A DNA stretch of 64,000 nt from Bacteroidaceae bacterium (lineage in GTDB: Bacteria > Bacteroidota > Bacteroidia > Bacteroidales > Bacteroidaceae), in NCBI GenBank assembly GCA_017451645.1, contig JAFTNZ010000024.1:1-64000 (forward strand), read 5' to 3'. Each line of letters opens with the position of its first letter. The first letter of the stretch is position 1. The position numbers were made by a program, and so were the translations under genes. Below the pieces are notes generated by a model that worked only from the letters and a program-made list of their open reading frames with translations, did not search any database and was not told the DNA's origin. Shown here piece by piece: positions 60,482 to 64,000 of this stretch.

Positions 60482-61723
60482 ATGAACAAAAAAAGATTCT
60501 TGCGGGCGGGTGTCCTGTGTCTGATGCTGGCTGCACCGCTCCTTTCTCCGGCACAGAAGCAGGCGGCTGTGCCCCAGTGTGAAAGTTATCTGTTTGCTTT
60601 CTTTTCAGACAACACCCCCTACGGTGAGCAGATACGCTATGCCCTCAGTGATGACGGATTCAACTATCGTGCCTTGAACGATGGTCGTCCGGTGGTGGCA
60701 TCGGATTCCATCAGCCGCAAGCGGAGCATACGCGATCCGCACATCCTGCGGGCACAGGATGGCAAGACATTCTATATGGTGCTGACCGACATGCGCTCGA
60801 GTCAGGGCTGGCAGAGCAACGACGGACTGGTGCTGATGAAGAGTACCGATTTGCTGCACTGGGAACACACGGCTATCCACTTCCCCGAGCGCTTCCCCAA
60901 TTTGGAAGGATTCGACGAAAAGAATCTGCATGCCGTGTGGGCACCACAGACCATTTGGGACGAAGCGGCACAGAAGTATATGATTTACTATTCTATCGGC
61001 AGGCATGATTGGGAGTATCCCACGGATGACCCGAACTTCAAGCAGCCTTATTTCAAGATTTTCTATTCGTATGCCAACGAAGACTTTACAGATATTACAG
61101 AACCCCAATTGCTGTTTGACTTTGGTACGGCATCGATTGACGGAGACATTGTTTATGACCGGAAGAACGGTGAGTATGTGCTCTTTTTCAAGGATGAGGG
61201 TCGCCCGGTGATGAATCCGAAGGGTAACTTCCGTACCCGCCAAGGGGTGATGCGTGCCACGAGCAAGAGCCTTACGGGGCCTTATACCGTGGAATACCGT
61301 CACCTGCAGAAGCCGGGACAATACCCCGTGGAAGGTTCCAGTGTGTTCCCGCTTATCCATAGTGATGAGTATATACTGATGTATGATTGCTATGCCAACG
61401 GACACTACCAGTTCTGTAAATCGGCAGACTTGAAGAACTTTGTCTATATACAGGACACACCGACGCGGGGAAATTTCACTCCACGTCACGGGTCGGTGAT
61501 GCACATCACTCGCGAAGAATGCGAACGTCTGGAAGCATGGGACGACCTCTGTCTGGCTCTGGATGAACTCCGCCGTATTCCTGTGCCGGCCTTTACATTG
61601 GCAGAATTGGCTGACCGTAAGGAGGTAATGGATGCTGCAAAGCGGACATTGGCCACGGAAAGTGATGCGGATGCTTTCGCCCGTGTGGCCAAGAAAGTCA
61701 GAAAGTTTGCCGGGAAGTTCTGA
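60482..61723 (+). CDS. secreted GH43-like glycoside hydrolase
   Basis: The product is 413 aa. A signal peptide MNKKRFLRAGVLCLMLAAPL (cleavage probably after SPAQ) is followed by a five-bladed propeller with catalytic acids readable in IRDPHIL (base), SIDGDIVYD (pKa Asp) and EGSSVFPLI (acid). WAPQTIWDEAAQKYMIYYS is typical of GH43 and differs from the arabinanase at 41250. The C-terminal 80 residues are helical. It may be an arabinofuranosidase or xylosidase-type enzyme; the substrate is not readable. It ends 3 bp before the convergent ribF gene. Confidence 0.88.
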   Translation: MNKKRFLRAGVLCLMLAAPLLSPAQKQAAVPQCESYLFAFFSDNTPYGEQIRYALSDDGFNYRALNDGRPVVASDSISRKRSIRDPHILRAQDGKTFYMVLTDMRSSQGWQSNDGLVLMKSTDLLHWEHTAIHFPERFPNLEGFDEKNLHAVWAPQTIWDEAAQKYMIYYSIGRHDWEYPTDDPNFKQPYFKIFYSYANEDFTDITEPQLLFDFGTASIDGDIVYDRKNGEYVLFFKDEGRPVMNPKGNFRTRQGVMRATSKSLTGPYTVEYRHLQKPGQYPVEGSSVFPLIHSDEYILMYDCYANGHYQFCKSADLKNFVYIQDTPTRGNFTPRHGSVMHITREECERLEAWDDLCLALDELRRIPVPAFTLAELADRKEVMDAAKRTLATESDADAFARVAKKVRKFAGKF

Positions 61724-61726
61724 CAG

Positions 61727-62659
61727 TCAGGATAATATCCTCTCGGTCTCCAACGCATCGTTCCTGAGTTGTGCAGCCAAGGCTTCACGGCTCAGGAACT
61801 TTTTTTCGTTTCTCAGTCGGGCAACAAACTCAAGGCGGATGGGCTGATTGTATAGATTGTTGTTGAAGCCTAACAAATGGACTTCAATGGTGCGTTCCTC
61901 TCCTTGCCCGATGGTGGGGCGGAGTCCGATGTTCAACATCCCTTTGTAAGAGGCTGTACCGGTGTGTACCCATACAGCATACACACCGTCTGCAGGGATA
62001 ACTTTCTCCAGGCTGTCGGGAATCAGGTTGGCTGTAGGGTATCCCAATGTACGCCCTATTTGGTGTCCGCCGGTGACGTGTCCCTCCAAGAAATAACGGT
62101 ATCCCAGGCATTGGCGGGCCAAATCGACTTCTCCCTCCTTGAGCAGCAGGCGGATGACGGAGGAACTGATACTGGTCTCGTCTTTCTGATAAGCCTCGGC
62201 TTGTATCACTTCCATACCCATGTCTTTGCCATAGCGGACGTAGTCCTCGAAACTCTCGCTGCGGTTGTGTCCGAAGCGATGGTCGTGTCCGATGACCAAT
62301 GTGCGCACCTGCAGGCGTTCGTAGAGCACCTGCTGCATGAAGTCGTGAGCCGAAAACGAAGCCAGTTCGCGGGTGAAGGGGAGGACGAGGCAGTTGTCGG
62401 CCTGAGTGGTGGAGAGCAGCCGGCACTTTTCCGCAAAGGTGGAAAGGAGTTGTGGCTGATAATTGCTCTGCATCACCCGACGGGGATGGACGGGGAAGGT
62501 AATCAGCAAGGAGGCAAGCGAACGGGCTGTGGCCGCTTCGGCCACTTGCCGGATGAGGTAGCGGTGTCCCAAATGTACTCCATCGAAGAAACCGATGGTG
62601 GCAGTGCATGGATGGAGTTGCATGAGATGTTCGTCCGAAAGCCCGTTGATGAACGTCAT
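61727..62659 (-). CDS. ribF: bifunctional riboflavin kinase / FAD synthetase
   Basis: The product is 310 aa. An N-terminal FAD synthetase nucleotidyltransferase (GFFDGVHLGHRYLI, about 23-36; later VIGHDHRFGHNR and SSSVIRLLLKEG) is followed by the C-terminal flavokinase domain (GRTLGYPTANLIP, GVYAVWVHTG, VHLLGFNNNLY). It converts riboflavin to FMN and FAD. It is convergent with the GH43 gene (3 bp between stops) and shares orientation with the HAD gene 16 bp upstream, so they may be co-transcribed. Confidence 0.95.
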   Translation of the reverse strand: MTFINGLSDEHLMQLHPCTATIGFFDGVHLGHRYLIRQVAEAATARSLASLLITFPVHPRRVMQSNYQPQLLSTFAEKCRLLSTTQADNCLVLPFTRELASFSAHDFMQQVLYERLQVRTLVIGHDHRFGHNRSESFEDYVRYGKDMGMEVIQAEAYQKDETSISSSVIRLLLKEGEVDLARQCLGYRYFLEGHVTGGHQIGRTLGYPTANLIPDSLEKVIPADGVYAVWVHTGTASYKGMLNIGLRPTIGQGEERTIEVHLLGFNNNLYNQPIRLEFVARLRNEKKFLSREALAAQLRNDALETERILS

Positions 62660-62675
62660 ATACCTTATTATATTA

Positions 62676-63332
62676 TTATAGTATAAAGTTTGTGCCGCAA
62701 TTGTCCGATACCGTCAGTCCTAAAACTTTACGCCAATCTTCTCCCGGAGCCGGACAATAGGTGTGTATGCCCAACGACTGGGCTGTATGGCAATTGGCCG
62801 CAGAGTCGTCTATGAAGAGGGTTTCATCAGGAACGACTCCCGTCCGCTGCAGCACGGTGCGAAATATATCCTCAGAAGGTTTTGTCTGATGCAATTGGTA
62901 GGAGAGGAACATCTCTTCAAAATAGTCTTCAGCCTGAAATCCCTTGTACGGAAAAAAGTGTGAACAGGCATATTCCCAATGTGGGGCATTGGTGTTGCTC
63001 AACAGATAGACCACATAATGTTTGCGCAGTTCCATCAATGCTTCGATGCGCCACTGTGGGATGCCTGCAAGAAAAAGATTCCATGCCTCCCAAAGTTGGG
63101 TGTCTGAGGCTTGGCAGGCTGTGAGGTGGCGTACTTCGTCGCAGAATGATTCGGGAGTGATTTCTCCTGTTTCCAACTTCCCGAATATGCCTTGTTGGCA
63201 ATAAGCGTCAATCCATTGTGAAGCCTCCGGAAATCCCAGACGGTTGAAGGCTTCCAGGCAGCGTGACTTGTCCAAATCGACAAGGATGCCGCCAAAGTCG
63301 AAAATGATGTTTTTTATCTGTTTCTGAACCAT
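62676..63332 (-). CDS. HAD-superfamily hydrolase (HAD-IA)
   Basis: The product is 218 aa. Motif I FDFGGILVDLD (residues 11-21), motif II LLSNTNAPHW, motif III lysine in QTKPSEDIFR and motif IV FIDDSAANCHTAQ form an intact HAD core with an alpha-helical cap (about 20-95). The DxG form of motif I is common in this subgroup. The substrate is unknown; a sugar phosphate or nucleotide is typical. A TACCTTTG -7 box lies at 63352-63359 on the minus strand. It ends 16 bp before ribF. Confidence 0.9.
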   Translation of the reverse strand: MVQKQIKNIIFDFGGILVDLDKSRCLEAFNRLGFPEASQWIDAYCQQGIFGKLETGEITPESFCDEVRHLTACQASDTQLWEAWNLFLAGIPQWRIEALMELRKHYVVYLLSNTNAPHWEYACSHFFPYKGFQAEDYFEEMFLSYQLHQTKPSEDIFRTVLQRTGVVPDETLFIDDSAANCHTAQSLGIHTYCPAPGEDWRKVLGLTVSDNCGTNFIL

Positions 63333-63473
63333 GACAGTCGTTTTGCAGTTGCAAAGGTAGCTATTTTCGACGACTTTCCTTTATAAAAATGGGAAAGAAT
63401 ATGATACCTCCCTTCATAAAAGTACCCATTCAGAACTTTTTTTAGCGGATGGAAGAAAAAATAGCTCAAAAAG

Positions 63474-63504
63474 TTTGCAGGGAAAGAAAAAAGCAGTACC
63501 TTTG
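63474..63504 (+). promoter_or_regulatory. promoter of tRNA-Leu(CAA)
   Basis: TTTG (63474-63477) and TACCTTTG (63497-63504) are separated by 19 bp, a full consensus match, 25 bp before the tRNA. Confidence 0.85.
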
Positions 63505-63528
63505 CACCCGCAATCGAGAAACATCGAT

Positions 63529-63612
63529 GCCCAGATGGCGGAATCGGTAGACGCGCTGGTCTCAAACACCAGTGGGGTAACTCCCATCCCGGTTCGACCC
63601 CGGGTCTGGGTA
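63529..63612 (+). tRNA. tRNA-Leu(CAA)
   Basis: 84 nt with a long variable arm, as in Leu tRNAs: acceptor GCCCAGA/TCTGGGT, D arm with GGCGGAATCGGTAGACGC, anticodon stem-loop CTGGT-CTCAAAC-ACCAG (anticodon CAA), variable arm GTGGGGTAACTCCCAT and T arm GGTTCGACC. No CCA is fully encoded (ACA follows). Confidence 0.95.
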
Positions 63613-63616
63613 CAAG

Positions 63617-63657
63617 AATCGGTCGAGAATCGTTATGGTTCTCGACCGATTTTTTTT
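63617..63657 (+). terminator. terminator of tRNA-Leu
   Basis: AATCGGTCGAGAA (63617-63629) pairs perfectly with TTCTCGACCGATT (63639-63651), followed by TTTTTT to 63657. Confidence 0.9.
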
Positions 63658-63752
63658 ACCTGTTTCAATCTTATCAAAAAAAAGACAGCCAGCTGCGACA
63701 ATGAACGCGGCTGGCTGTAAACTAAGAATTCCTTATGTTATCGGATGAAGAA

Positions 63753-64000
63753 TCAGAAGAAACTTCGGAGAATGTCGTTGAAGTTGGCCCAAAGCATCAG
63801 GGCGAGCAGCAAGAACATGCCAATCATCTGCGCACGCTCCATGAAGCGGTCGCTCGGCTTGCGGCGGGCAATGATTTCATAGAGTAAGAAAAGCACGTGT
63901 CCGCCATCGAGTGCGGGGATGGGGAGGATGTTCATGAATGCCAGAATGATGGAAAGAAAGGCTGTCATCTTCCAGAAGAGATACCAGTCCCATGCTTCGG
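63753..64000 (-). CDS. rseP: RseP/site-2 protease-like membrane peptidase, partial (N-terminus beyond right edge)
   Basis: The frame is open from the stop at 63753 past the right edge of the window (64000), so the start lies outside. The visible 81 residues are the C-terminus: FLSIILAFMNILPIPALDGGH carries the NxxPxPxLDGGH motif with the metal-ligand Asp of M50 proteases, and two membrane segments follow (FLLYEII, MFLLLALMLWANF). The catalytic HExxH would lie in the missing part. It cleaves anti-sigma-type membrane proteins within the membrane. Confidence 0.88.
   Translation of the reverse strand, partial: EAWDWYLFWKMTAFLSIILAFMNILPIPALDGGHVLFLLYEIIARRKPSDRFMERAQMIGMFLLLALMLWANFNDILRSFF

Noticed and set aside
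60270-60485. 71-codon frame upstream of the second GH43 gene
   Set aside because: It spans the -7 box of the GH43 gene and most of it precedes the expected transcript start; no family features.

Overview
The window looks like a chromosomal stretch of a gut Bacteroidales (Bacteroidaceae or a close relative). The evidence is the Bacteroidota promoter form (TTTG, 19-21 bp, TAnnTTTG) seen repeatedly, weak Shine-Dalgarno signals, a fused hisB, an N-terminal-rubredoxin rubrerythrin beside a PerR-type regulator, and secreted pectin-degrading proteins sharing a C-terminal tail of the form GxYIxxxKKxxx. There is no rRNA, no CRISPR array and no intact transposase or integrase.

Layout. (1) 1-16.4 kb is a defence/accessory island. 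It holds the start of an AlbA/Schlafen-type ATP-binding gene behind a small HTH gene (running off the left edge), an HTH + ImmA/IrrE pair, and divergent from that pair a compact ubiquitin-like operon at 3726-5991 (two-domain multiubiquitin protein, E2-like/ThiF E1 fusion, DUF6527 protein, 56-aa basic protein). After it come a possible small RNA, a frameshifted DUF6078 gene and a six-gene type I restriction-modification operon (HTH, hsdM, DUF1016/PD-(D/E)XK nuclease, hsdS, hsdR, rhuM). An orphan VbhA-like antitoxin lies between two copies of a 64-bp direct repeat. (2) 16.4-28.6 kb is mostly housekeeping: a secreted BNR_4/LamG protein, a WbuC cupin, hisB, nadE, perR-rbr with a recognisable PerR-box-like operator, two thioredoxins, an OmpH/Skp-like protein, pepD and a Nudix hydrolase. 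(3) 28.6-34.1 kb is a second accessory island: DUF2075 nuclease-helicase with two HTH genes, an orphan Vsr endonuclease, a BRO-N/Fic fusion and a truncated RhuM. Vsr and RhuM share an almost identical C-terminal tail. (4) 34.9-42.3 kb carries pectin-side-chain functions: PL11 rhamnogalacturonan lyase, a DUF6055/HEXXH secreted protein and a GH43 arabinanase-like enzyme. (5) 42.4-64 kb is core genome: YgjP-like peptidase, PAS histidine kinase, ECF sigma/anti-sigma pair, S41 protease, coaD, parE-type topoisomerase, GNAT, Ca/Na exchanger, THUMP-like methyltransferase, tRNA-Met(CAT), a 2030-aa multi-Ig surface protein, a second GH43, ribF, a HAD phosphatase, tRNA-Leu(CAA) and the end of rseP.

The most promising system is the ubiquitin-like operon at 3726-5991 with its divergent HTH/ImmA-IrrE regulators. 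The non-coding DNA is also unusual. Three unrelated-sequence tandem arrays (7054-7141, 31803-31865, 60068-60161) use a 21-22-bp period in which each unit is itself partly palindromic. Two hairpins 14 kb apart (1986-2030 and 16151-16197) share one architecture, with 17-18-bp arms and an 11-nt loop. All functional calls are from reading the sequence and remembered family features; no database search was possible.
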